Part shown: one piece after another, positions 34,301 through 43,388 of the stretch
Layout: each line of letters starts with the position of its first letter
Numbering within the stretch: position 1 is the first letter of the stretch
Origin: CAMCXE01 sp036520615
Lineage (GTDB): Bacteria > Pseudomonadota > Gammaproteobacteria > Pseudomonadales > Cellvibrionaceae
Length of the DNA stretch: 64,000 nucleotides
Assembly (NCBI GenBank): GCA_036520615.1
Contig: DATDJI010000050.1
Location: forward strand, 14,523 to 78,522
Reading direction: 5' to 3'
Translations under genes and position numbers: made by a program
Notes under the pieces: generated by a model
Database searches by the model: none
What the model saw: only the letters and a program-made list of their open reading frames with translations
What the model was told of the DNA's origin: nothing

Positions 34301-37300
34301 TTAAAATTTCACCTTAATTACGTCGTTTCCTTTTAGCAAATAGAGATCTTTAAGTCCAGGCACAGGGCGGTAATCCAAATAATAAAGTACTGCTTCCGGA
34401 GAGATTGAATCTGCAAGGTTCACAACAATATTATTGGCTTGACCTTCCGCTACTTTCTGTTCAATTCGTTCGCCGATGGTTTGGGGGTTTTTTCCACCGG
34501 GGGAATAAACGTCCGCGACTTCTCCATTTATTTTAAGATCTGGGTTTTTGACTCCCTGGGCATTGCTCTCAGGTAGTCGTTCGATATTTAGACCAAACTG
34601 AGACAATAGTTCAGTCGCTTCATTCTGTCTGGTAATTGATCTTTTCTTATCCGCATCAAAGGTGGGTCCTATCGCTTCCGGCTCCCCCGAAAGAGTACCG
34701 GGCCGTCTTGTAAGACGAGTAGAATTTATCGGAAGAAATTGCGATGGCTGCCCAACCATTTCCCAGTCGGTTCTTCCATCGTTTACCGAAGGCAACGAGG
34801 CAAGCTTGGTGGCTTTTGAAAAGTATGTAACAGCCGCCCCACCCAGTAAGGCCGCTACAGCAGCAAAGCCTGCTACTGCATATTTCTGTTCTTGCAAGAA
34901 ATCGGCGTTGTATGCAGAAGGTTGTCCATCCAAAAATATTTTGGTATCTGAATATGTATTTCCATCTAATACTGATAGCGCTCCAATACCGGCGAAGCTG
35001 TTTGCTTCATTAAGTAAACTTTCTACAGTACCCAGTTCGGGATATTTTGCCAGTGCAACCTTTACGCCCTTTTCATATATCATACTGGTACCCCATTTAA
35101 TAGGAACACCAATTGGGCTATTTAAAATATAACCCAGCCCTTCGCCGATAGCATCATCTACAGCGGTTTGAGCTATTCCTGCAGTTACTACAAGATCATT
35201 AATACCTTGTCGAACAATTCCCCATTTTTCTCCCGTAACAGTAACGAGGTCAATTCCATCAACACCTGTTGTAGAGCCGGTTGAAGTACCGTCTAATTTT
35301 ACTGAGGGAATAATTCCAGTTAACGACCCTTTCGTTTCCAAAAATGACTGGACGCTTTCACCGAAGGTATTAAATAAAGGCGTTTTGGTTTTGTAGAATG
35401 TGATTGCAGATTCAATTTCTTGATCTGAGCGTCCATTAGCCTTGAATTTCTCGCGCAACATTGTTTCCAGTGTCTTATTGCCACAAGCTGCGATAGTTAG
35501 GCCCCCACATTCAGCAAGTCCCATTTGTTGGACCGCGGCACTTACGTTAGCTGCTTGTAACATATTTTGCCGATAAGAAACTGCTACAGTTCCCGCAGCG
35601 CCAGCTGCCGCATAAACATCACCCTTTGTAGCGAAAGCTGCAAAAGCAGCAATTAATTTAGATACATCGGCACCGTTATTTGCCAAATAATTAAGCGTGC
35701 TCGCTATATTGGCTGCATTGTTATCAGGTGTGTTATTTAACACTGCAGTCGTTAATTGATTGGTTTTTGATTGCACAAGGTCGGCCACTCCTTGGGCAAT
35801 AACAGCTCCGCCAGCCCCAGATAAGCAAGCATCTTGTGCATCGGCATCGCTTAATTTGGCAGTAAGCCCTTGAGTTAAACAGCCCATCGTGGCGTGTGAG
35901 ATGTATTTGCCCACGTCATTTAACGAGGCAGCGCCGCTAATTTTGTCAGCCATTCTTTGGCCAATTGTATTAATTGCATTTGCCGCTAGGCTCGCTGTAA
36001 AGGCTTTCTTGAAATCGTCTGTACTGCCACCATTAATAGCAACTGAGATCCCCGCAGTAACCGTAGCGTTCACCACCGCCTGACCAGCTTGTCCTGCAAG
36101 CGACACCGCTAAATTTTTGCTGTCAGCCGCTTTGCTGAACATTTCTATGTTTGTATTTTGTAGCGCTCCTGCAGTCACCATTGAAACGGCCAACGACTTA
36201 AGACTCTCTGAGCTACCCATACTTTTAAGTGTTGCGCTTGGACTGTTTCCCGCAGCAAGGCTTTGCGCAGCTTGAGTAGCAAGTGTTGTGACTGCGGCGT
36301 TAGCAACTGCTGCAGAAAGGGTTCCCTGAGCCGCACCAATCAGTGCCGCTCCGGCTCCCGCAGTTACCACCGCAACCGCTATCGCAATAATAGCCATAGC
36401 CGCAGGGCTTAAATTTTTCTTAGTCTTTTTAAGCTCTTTATGAATTTCTTCTAATTCATTCCAGTTTAAGTTCGGCCCAGCTTGAGTTAATGCTTGGTCA
36501 TAAAGATCCGCCATCCATTTCATTTCAGGAATGTGACGAAATTCTTCTATTTGTTCGCGCAGTGTTGCACCGTCTTTACCTGTGTATTCCACGTCCACGC
36601 CGTACTGCGCTTGCACTTGGAAGCCGCCAACGATGGCATTTTGAATATTGGTTTCGTTGATGACGTCCTCTGTGCGGGTCTTAATAGTCCATGTACCTTT
36701 TTTCACGGTATTTAAATGGAACTCTTCCAATTCCTTGGTCATTAACATGCGCACTTTGCCGTCGCGGGCATAGACTTGCGCGCCGTTGGTGCTGGAAAGT
36801 TTCGAGGCTTTTAAAACAACGTCGCCATGAGCAGAATCCAGCAATATACCTTTGCCTGCACGCAATACCGCACGTACCGCTTCAGTCCTAAACTCCGACG
36901 ACTGCCCAGTGGTTTTACCCTTACGATCCACTCGTTGAATCTGCTCTTGGGTTAGTTCATCAAGAATATAAATCCCTTGCTCGGCCAATAATTCAATTCC
37001 GCCTGCGGTGCTGATTAATTCAGATGCAGTGATATTAATAGTGCCGCCAGCAATTAATTTAATCGTTTCTTTGGCATTTAAGCGCGATTGCAGCAGGTTG
37101 ATGTTGGATTGGTTTACTTCCCAATCCCCATCTCGGTAGGTGGTTTGGTATTGAGTGCTAATCGCCGAAATGTTGATATTATTTGCGGCGTTAAAGGTAA
37201 TCGCACCGTTAGTGGCGTTAACGGTTGCGCCCTGAATCGTGATATCACCATTGGCGTAAGCGTTTTTGAGGGTTTCCAGTTCAATATTGCCATTTTGGGA

Positions 37301-38398
37301 ATTAATGCTGGCTACAGTCCCTAAGCGAGTGCCCGAACCGTTTTTGTCTTTAAATTGGTACACCACTGGTTTGCTAATAATTTCCCCGGCGATTATGCGT
37401 ACGTTTCCCGCCGCTTGGATGGTGCCGGAGACGTTTTGCACTATGCCGGTTTTGTCGATATTAATGCTGCCTGCACTGAGGGTGCCGCCGTTGTTAATTA
37501 ATTGCAGGGCGTTGATATTTAATAGATCGGTTGCGCTGATGCTGCCGTTAATATTGTTGAGGGTGCCCCGTACGATAAGGGCTAAATTGCCTAGGGTTGA
37601 AATTGTCGCTTTATTTAACGACAGATCACCCATAGTGGTGATCATTGCGTCGCGGCGGGTTTTTAAATCTACACCGGTAGCATCTAAGGCTTTTAGGCTA
37701 GTAGAGGCACCAAGATTTATTACATGGCCTTTTACTCGCTGGGCATCAATCGTGGTTTGGGTTAGATAGACAATAGGCACAAGTACTTTTTGGCCGTTAA
37801 TATCGCGATATTCAGGCCATATCATGTCCGCAGCGACGGCCTCTGATGAGGCGAGAGGGGTGCCAAACGGTATTCGTGCGCCTTGGGTTTGAGCAAACGT
37901 GTAGGCATTGTTGTACAACGCGTTTGCCTGGGTGGCTTCGTCACTATAGAGCGCTGAATCAATTAGGTGGCGGCCTAACTGGTTATAAATTTGCGCGCGA
38001 ATGTAGCGGTTTTGTACATAGCCATCCCCCATGATTTTGCCGATGGGGTAATGGGGAATAAATAGGGTGATATCCCCGGCAATGGGCAGCCACTGCTTAG
38101 CGGGCAGGGCGATTTTATTTTGCACAATTTTGGCGTGGAACGTTTCTAGGGTTTGGTTATTGACTGTGCCCTGGGCGCTTATGTAAGTAGCTTTTTGGTA
38201 AAGATAAGGTTTATACGCCGAGGCAGCTTCAAACTCGTAATTATTGGCGAGGTCGCTAATTATACTGCTTGTGCTGACCAGGTTTGCCGCCTGGGCGTAA
38301 GCGGTAAATAGGGTATTAAAGAGCGTCAAGCCAATTAAAAACCAACCGGTAATACGCTTGGAGAGTTTCACTGGAGTTAATTCAATTTGTGGTTTCAT
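34301..38398 (-). CDS. CdiA-like exoprotein, C-terminal half, with tRNase-type toxin domain
   Basis: 1365 residues. The signal peptide (to about AQA at 37) is followed not by a TPS domain but by a region like the middle of CdiA: YVQNRYIRAQIYNQLGR, then a linker (MIWPEYRDINGQKVLVPIVYL) and beta-helix repeats to about 600. Two Ala/Gly-rich hydrophobic stretches (~665-720 and 730-800) precede a DUF637 (hemagglutinin) region with VGKYISHATMGCLTQG. The last ~110 residues (from 1255: NEATELLSQFGLNIERLPES, NPDLKINGEVADVYSPG, KVAEGQANNIVVNL) match the CdiA C-terminal tRNase domain. The usual VENN motif was not seen. It lies 10 bases after the TPS-half gene and abuts the immunity gene. Confidence 0.82.
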   Translation of the reverse strand: MKPQIELTPVKLSKRITGWFLIGLTLFNTLFTAYAQAANLVSTSSIISDLANNYEFEAASAYKPYLYQKATYISAQGTVNNQTLETFHAKIVQNKIALPAKQWLPIAGDITLFIPHYPIGKIMGDGYVQNRYIRAQIYNQLGRHLIDSALYSDEATQANALYNNAYTFAQTQGARIPFGTPLASSEAVAADMIWPEYRDINGQKVLVPIVYLTQTTIDAQRVKGHVINLGASTSLKALDATGVDLKTRRDAMITTMGDLSLNKATISTLGNLALIVRGTLNNINGSISATDLLNINALQLINNGGTLSAGSINIDKTGIVQNVSGTIQAAGNVRIIAGEIISKPVVYQFKDKNGSGTRLGTVASINSQNGNIELETLKNAYANGDITIQGATVNATNGAITFNAANNINISAISTQYQTTYRDGDWEVNQSNINLLQSRLNAKETIKLIAGGTINITASELISTAGGIELLAEQGIYILDELTQEQIQRVDRKGKTTGQSSEFRTEAVRAVLRAGKGILLDSAHGDVVLKASKLSSTNGAQVYARDGKVRMLMTKELEEFHLNTVKKGTWTIKTRTEDVINETNIQNAIVGGFQVQAQYGVDVEYTGKDGATLREQIEEFRHIPEMKWMADLYDQALTQAGPNLNWNELEEIHKELKKTKKNLSPAAMAIIAIAVAVVTAGAGAALIGAAQGTLSAAVANAAVTTLATQAAQSLAAGNSPSATLKSMGSSESLKSLAVSMVTAGALQNTNIEMFSKAADSKNLAVSLAGQAGQAVVNATVTAGISVAINGGSTDDFKKAFTASLAANAINTIGQRMADKISGAASLNDVGKYISHATMGCLTQGLTAKLSDADAQDACLSGAGGAVIAQGVADLVQSKTNQLTTAVLNNTPDNNAANIASTLNYLANNGADVSKLIAAFAAFATKGDVYAAAGAAGTVAVSYRQNMLQAANVSAAVQQMGLAECGGLTIAACGNKTLETMLREKFKANGRSDQEIESAITFYKTKTPLFNTFGESVQSFLETKGSLTGIIPSVKLDGTSTGSTTGVDGIDLVTVTGEKWGIVRQGINDLVVTAGIAQTAVDDAIGEGLGYILNSPIGVPIKWGTSMIYEKGVKVALAKYPELGTVESLLNEANSFAGIGALSVLDGNTYSDTKIFLDGQPSAYNADFLQEQKYAVAGFAAVAALLGGAAVTYFSKATKLASLPSVNDGRTDWEMVGQPSQFLPINSTRLTRRPGTLSGEPEAIGPTFDADKKRSITRQNEATELLSQFGLNIERLPESNAQGVKNPDLKINGEVADVYSPGGKNPQTIGERIEQKVAEGQANNIVVNLADSISPEAVLYYLDYRPVPGLKDLYLLKGNDVIKVKF

Positions 38399-38408
38399 GA
38401 GTATCTCC

Positions 38409-40940
38409 TTAACCTTTCAACCAAGCGATAAATGCATCGAGGGCATTCATAAAGGCTATTTTTATTGCGGTGAGTTTGGTAACGAGGATGTCCCAAGTGT
38501 TGTACGTTGTGCCTCCGCCCGTTACGTTTTGTGTAGGTGCACTAGGGTTGTATGGGTTTGAAAGCGTACCTGTACGGTTTACCAAAATTTGTGTCCCATC
38601 GCTACTCAATGACGCTGATTCGGACCATGTATATTTAGTGAGGCCAGTCGTATTGGCTACGTTCTCAGTGCCGGAATTAGCAAGCGTGCTCATGAAGGTT
38701 GTTAGAACGTCAGATTTGATATCGTCTAACACTTCGTGATTAACAAATTTCCCTTCACTCGAATTGCCTACTATTCGGCCGGAAACAGAAAACAGAGTGT
38801 TTTGTAGGTCTGCTTGCACGGTAGTGCCGCCAGAGGTGGTGCTGTAAGTGTTGTTATTCATACAACGCCCATAGGCTTCCGAATTCACATCGGTTGAGAC
38901 CCTGTAACATTCCTTAGCGACTCCTACGGTAGATTGAGCCGAGTAAAAATTCTCTTTTTCTAGTTTTAGCCCCAGCGTGCTGAATGAGCCGTTACCCATA
39001 AAATACACATCGGATAGTGCTTCGAAGTAGGCAGTATTATTTATAAAGCCACCAGGAGATGAGAGGGCTGTGGTTTGCCCCGGAACTGAGAAATACATGC
39101 CCACGGGGGCGAATGAATACATAATCCCTGGCGGAGAATACAAATAAAGCTTGGCTACAATATCTTTGGAAGTAGACGAAGTTATTTGTGTGTAACCATT
39201 ATATTGGGTGCTGGTTGACGAGCCATTTGTCAGTAGTGGATCGGCTAGGACTTTTACTAAATATCGCTCGTTTGCAATATTGGGTGCATTAATTAAAAAT
39301 GGAGTGTCGACCGTGTTGGTTGAAACCGGAGTTGCTGTAGAAAAACTATTTACCGCCATTATTGCAGAGGAATTTAGGACATATTGGTTGGCGGCTATCT
39401 TTAGCGTGTTTTCCGCCATGATAACGACTCGCGCGGCCACGTAAGGATCAAATGGAACACCGGATGCCCAATCATCTGGATTTTTGGTGTAGACAAAATA
39501 GGGGTTTATATTCTCGACATTATTATTGGCGGAAATCTGAATGTTTTTGCCTAGAATGCGGGCGCTTAAATTGGCCACTTTTGTGGCGCCGCTGTAGGTT
39601 AGGCCATCTAATACCATTGTGCTTAAATCGGTTGTATTGGACTGATCCGCTTTTGCTAGAACAAATGTTTCATTAGAGGGTTTAAATGGCATGGATGAGC
39701 CGTTGCGAACAAAACTGGTGCGCGAGAGCAAATTGATATTTGATGCTAATAAATGACCACCAAAGCGGTTTTGAATTTCCTTTTCACTAGAAACCGTGAG
39801 CGTTTCCGCTTTAATAATGCTGTTATTTTCGAAATTATCCACAGCGAATGTGGCTACATTAGATTTAATTGTATTTGTGTTAGTGGTTTTGCCTAATGTG
39901 GTGGCATTTAATTGATAGGCAAAAAGTGGTGCACTGATATTAAGTGCACCGCCTGCATTTAAGGAAATTATGCCGTCTGAAGATAACGGAGCGTTGAGAT
40001 TTAAATTGGTTATTTTCGATTGGCTGGTGCCAAGCGTATTGAGGGTAATACCTTCCAAAATGGGAGCGGGTTTGCCACGGTAAAGTGCATTAGCCAATAC
40101 ATCGCCACGGGTTGAAATTGTGGTGGCAAGTGTTAAGGGTGCGGCGACTTTTATGTTGACGCTTGCGGCATTAATTGAGCCGCCTAGAGTGAAGCTGACA
40201 TCTCGCGGCGTTGTTGAGGTTACTTTGGCTTCTTCATAGCTTACGGCGAGGCTGGTGGCGAAAATATTCACGCCTCCTGATGTAACGATAAGGTTGCCAT
40301 TAGGGTTCATTTCAAAGCCACCTGCGGGGTGGTTTACTGCTTTTTGATTGGTATTAATTGCGCCTGTAATTTGTAAATTTTGCGCGAATAATTCTAGAGA
40401 GACGACGCCGGGGGCAGTGAGATTACCAATTACGAGTTGACCATTTGCAGCAGTGAGATTTATCGAGCCGATGCTTGTAGTGACTGCGCTTAAAGCTTGG
40501 GTAATACCGTTAGCAAGCGTTAAGCGTGCGAAATTTTTGAAGGAGCAACTACTACAGGTCAGGTTGGCCGTTGTTGAGTTGGTGATAATGAGTAGATCGG
40601 CGGTTTCGCCAATTAATTCTATTTCGCTGGCGAGGTTAATATTAGATGATTGAATAATTATTAATTTGGCGGCGCTTTTTAAGCCATTAGGTGAGCCAGA
40701 ATCAACGGCATTAATTATTTTTAACGGTCGATCAACCCTAAAGGTTGTTGTAGTATTGAAGCTAACGCCCGACGCATTAGATGCTGCGGGAATGAGCAAA
40801 TCTTCGTTGGGCTCACCTAATTGTCCGAGGAAGACTTTGGGCTGGCCAATGTTCACGTTGTTCAACGTGCCGAAATCCGATGCCCTGGCGGCCATAAAGG
40901 CTAACCAACAAGCAATGAATATAACGATTTTCCTCAACAT
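38409..40940 (-). CDS. TPS-domain filamentous-hemagglutinin-like exoprotein (N-terminal half of a split CdiA)
   Basis: 843 residues with a signal peptide ending in ARA. The mature start shows a two-partner-secretion domain: SNASGVSFNTTTTFRVDRPL near residue 60, then a CSSCSFKNFARLTLANG segment that parallels the NPNG/CxxC-FxNxxRxTLTTG motifs. Beta-helix repeats fill the middle and the protein ends LDAFIAWLKG without a toxin domain. I placed the start at the ATG at 40940 (GGAG ribosome-binding site). Normal TPS proteins need a TpsB/CdiB pore, and none is found within the window. The next gene encodes the missing C-terminal portion as a separate polypeptide. Confidence 0.78.
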   Translation of the reverse strand: MLRKIVIFIACWLAFMAARASDFGTLNNVNIGQPKVFLGQLGEPNEDLLIPAASNASGVSFNTTTTFRVDRPLKIINAVDSGSPNGLKSAAKLIIIQSSNINLASEIELIGETADLLIITNSTTANLTCSSCSFKNFARLTLANGITQALSAVTTSIGSINLTAANGQLVIGNLTAPGVVSLELFAQNLQITGAINTNQKAVNHPAGGFEMNPNGNLIVTSGGVNIFATSLAVSYEEAKVTSTTPRDVSFTLGGSINAASVNIKVAAPLTLATTISTRGDVLANALYRGKPAPILEGITLNTLGTSQSKITNLNLNAPLSSDGIISLNAGGALNISAPLFAYQLNATTLGKTTNTNTIKSNVATFAVDNFENNSIIKAETLTVSSEKEIQNRFGGHLLASNINLLSRTSFVRNGSSMPFKPSNETFVLAKADQSNTTDLSTMVLDGLTYSGATKVANLSARILGKNIQISANNNVENINPYFVYTKNPDDWASGVPFDPYVAARVVIMAENTLKIAANQYVLNSSAIMAVNSFSTATPVSTNTVDTPFLINAPNIANERYLVKVLADPLLTNGSSTSTQYNGYTQITSSTSKDIVAKLYLYSPPGIMYSFAPVGMYFSVPGQTTALSSPGGFINNTAYFEALSDVYFMGNGSFSTLGLKLEKENFYSAQSTVGVAKECYRVSTDVNSEAYGRCMNNNTYSTTSGGTTVQADLQNTLFSVSGRIVGNSSEGKFVNHEVLDDIKSDVLTTFMSTLANSGTENVANTTGLTKYTWSESASLSSDGTQILVNRTGTLSNPYNPSAPTQNVTGGGTTYNTWDILVTKLTAIKIAFMNALDAFIAWLKG

Positions 40941-41074
40941 TGAGATGCTCCAATCAGTTTTTGAGTAATTAAAAATAAAAGGCAAATAAAGCTAATTATT
41001 AATTTAGGACTTAACGATTTACTTGGCATCAAGCTGCGCGACTGATCGCTACGTTAAACTACCCTATCAAAAAA

Positions 41075-41099
41075 CGGGGCTTAGCTTTGCTAAGCCCCG
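41075..41099 (-). terminator. Rho-independent terminator-like hairpin
   Basis: A perfect 10-bp stem, CGGGGCTTAG / CTAAGCCCCG, with loop CTTTG. On the minus strand it is followed by a T-run (TTTTTTGAT). It lies 5' of the CDI-like operon, so it may end an unrecognised minus-strand transcript between 41100 and 41880, or insulate the operon. Confidence 0.8.
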
Positions 41100-41883
41100 A
41101 AATTTAAAGCGAAAAAAATATTCAATTTTAAAAATGCCATGAGCTTTCTCACCACTTATGGGCGTGTAAGCTTCAGAAAACACTGAGGTAGTGCGCGACT
41201 AAAATGCACTAGGGAAAATCAGGCATCTACTATGGGCCTGCTTTTTAGGAATGTACTCTCGTTTTCCTTGACCAATCTGCGCAAAGGTTTGGCTACTGCC
41301 CGTTCTCTTCGATCATAAAAACAGCAATTTTACCCAAATCGCTATAAATTACAAAACTTTAATTTCTAAAATATGACAAACGGCACCTTTAAATGGGCTT
41401 ATAAGCAATGTCGTATAATTTGACTGAGATGAGCATTTTTTGTCGAGAAGGGCATAAAGCACGGATCTCATTTAAGCCAGATATCGATGGGTTTTTGTTT
41501 TCTGGCTATATGACGATTAGGTTGGTAGAGCGGTTCTAATTAGGGAGTCTGCAGAAGTATTAAAATTTCTGCCATGGCAATTTTGTCGGAACGTTAAAAA
41601 CGCGTAGGGAATTTCGGCTTTGGTTATGAGGAAAAAGTCAGCGTTAAAATCTTTGCATATTTAGCCGCATTGTTTGAAAAGTATTTTGCTTGAGGCTAGA
41701 TTGGGGAATTTCAATTAGGAAATAGGGCAATTCATACGGCTGTAAAAATCTCAGTTGCATTTTAAATGCCTGCTCCAAACAGGGTGCACCTCTTATAATT
41801 ATTCTGGCTAGTCAGCCTGAGCATAAAAATAATTGAACTGCTGGATATTTTTTAGCGGAAAATTTAGGGGTGGATGCCAAAAA

Positions 41884-41907
41884 AAATCCCGGCAATTGCC
41901 GGGATTT
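41884..41907 (-). terminator. nuo operon terminator
   Basis: A perfect 24-bp palindrome, AAATCCCGGCAA / TTGCCGGGATTT, begins 8 bases past the nuoN stop. On the minus strand it is followed by T residues. Confidence 0.85.
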
Positions 41908-41914
41908 TAAGAGA

Positions 41915-43381
41915 TTAATGCAGGCCAGTAACTTTGGCCATTTGCACCAATTGCATCAGTGTTTCCGGGAAGACCCCGATATAAATAATTAATAACGACG
42001 AGCACAACACCATTAATCCACTCGTGTGTTGATTCCAGCCGGGTTGAGAATCAAATTTATGCATGCCGGGTTTGGTCAGGTATAAATTGACCATGCAGCG
42101 CAGGTAAAAATAAATACCGATGGCTGAGCCTGCTACAACGGCTGCGAGCATTGCGTAGCCCCAAATTCCGCCGGTCAGGCTCGCGGCGATTACGTAGAAC
42201 TTGCCGATAAATCCTGCGGTAATAGGTACGCCGCCAAGGGATAACATGGCTACGGTCATAATGGCGGCAAGGTAAGGGCGGCGCCAGAAGAGGCCGCGTA
42301 AATCGTGTAGGTGGTCTGCGTCGCGGTCTTGGCCGGATTTGGACATTAGAGTTACAACACCAAAGGCGGCAAGTGCTGTTACTACGTAAATTGCTAAATA
42401 GGCTGCGAATCCTTCCAGGCCTAATTTCGGGCCGCCGGTTAAGACCAAAACTAAAAGGTAACCGAAGTGCGCGATAGACGAGTAACCGAGGATGCGTTTG
42501 ATGTTGGTTTGGCGCAACGCCAACAAATTACCTACAAGAATGGAAAGCACTGCAATTACTGCAAGCAAGATGAAAATACCGGGGATTAGCAGGCTATTAA
42601 TGGCTTCGATTAATAAGAAGCGAACAACAACCGCAAATACCGCGACCTTTGCCGTAGTAGCTAAAAAGGCACCGACTGGAGCTGGAGCGCCTTCATAAAC
42701 ATCTGGCGTCCAAACGTGAAAGGGTGCGAGGGATAATTTAAAACCCAGGCCAATAACAATCATACCTAAGCCTACAAGGACGATTGGGTGCGCATCCGAG
42801 GTGAGTTGTGGGCCTATGTCGCTAAAGGCGAGGCTGCCAAATTGCGAATATAAAAGCGCAATGCCGAACAGCAAAATAGATGAGGCGGTAGCCGATAGCA
42901 CCAGGTATTTAATTGCCGCTTCAAGGGATCTGGGGCGGTGGAAGGAATAAGCCACTAAGCCATAAAGCGAGATGCTGAGCAATTCCAAGCCGATAAAAAG
43001 CGCGGCGAAGTGGTGGGCGCAAGCCAAGACTATGGCGCCAGCGGTGGCTACGACCATCAACAGATAAATCTCTTCGCGATTGTATTTAAAGCTATCGATA
43101 TAGGTATTAATTAGGGTTGCACTGCCCAGGCCAGATACCAAAATAAGTGCCGTAAAAAATATTGAATAGCCGTCGACGATAAATAGCGGAGTGACTGCAA
43201 TCGGTATAACTTTCGCTGCGTAATAGGTGGAGAGAAGAGCCGTATTGAGCCCCATTAGACACACAAGGGTGTTAAACGTGTGGTGGCGCTTCCAGGCGAT
43301 GGCCAGCATTACGACTACACAGGTAAGACAGGTGATGATTAGTGGCAGTAATGCCTGAACATGTTGAATGGTGAATGTCAT
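41915..43381 (-). CDS. nuoN: NADH-quinone oxidoreductase subunit N
   Basis: The last gene of the complex I operon. It encodes an antiporter-like membrane subunit of 488 residues with about 14 helices. The conserved glutamate and lysines lie in FIGLELLSISLYGL and GLGFKLSLAPFHVWTPDVYEGAP. The ATG at 43381 was chosen because GAGG precedes it; the frame opens six codons earlier within nuoM. Confidence 0.95.
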   Translation of the reverse strand: MTFTIQHVQALLPLIITCLTCVVVMLAIAWKRHHTFNTLVCLMGLNTALLSTYYAAKVIPIAVTPLFIVDGYSIFFTALILVSGLGSATLINTYIDSFKYNREEIYLLMVVATAGAIVLACAHHFAALFIGLELLSISLYGLVAYSFHRPRSLEAAIKYLVLSATASSILLFGIALLYSQFGSLAFSDIGPQLTSDAHPIVLVGLGMIVIGLGFKLSLAPFHVWTPDVYEGAPAPVGAFLATTAKVAVFAVVVRFLLIEAINSLLIPGIFILLAVIAVLSILVGNLLALRQTNIKRILGYSSIAHFGYLLVLVLTGGPKLGLEGFAAYLAIYVVTALAAFGVVTLMSKSGQDRDADHLHDLRGLFWRRPYLAAIMTVAMLSLGGVPITAGFIGKFYVIAASLTGGIWGYAMLAAVVAGSAIGIYFYLRCMVNLYLTKPGMHKFDSQPGWNQHTSGLMVLCSSLLIIYIGVFPETLMQLVQMAKVTGLH

Positions 43382-43388
43382 GGCAACC

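Larger units (their letters stand above)
40941..41914. other. Long intergenic region between the CDI-like and nuo operons
   Basis: 974 bases without a convincing gene. It holds the 41075-41099 terminator, the nuo terminator at its right end, and AT-rich DNA that must include the promoter of the CDI-like operon. A 36-codon plus-strand frame at 41429-41539 follows a TATAAT-like hexamer but has no known similarity. Confidence 0.4.

Noticed and set aside
33898..40940. Frameshift explanation for the split CdiA
   Set aside because: Each half has its own start, ribosome-binding site and signal peptide, so a single broken gene is unlikely.
41429..41539. 36-codon plus-strand frame after a TATAAT-like hexamer
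   Set aside because: No ribosome-binding site and no recognisable features; kept only as a note in the intergenic entry.
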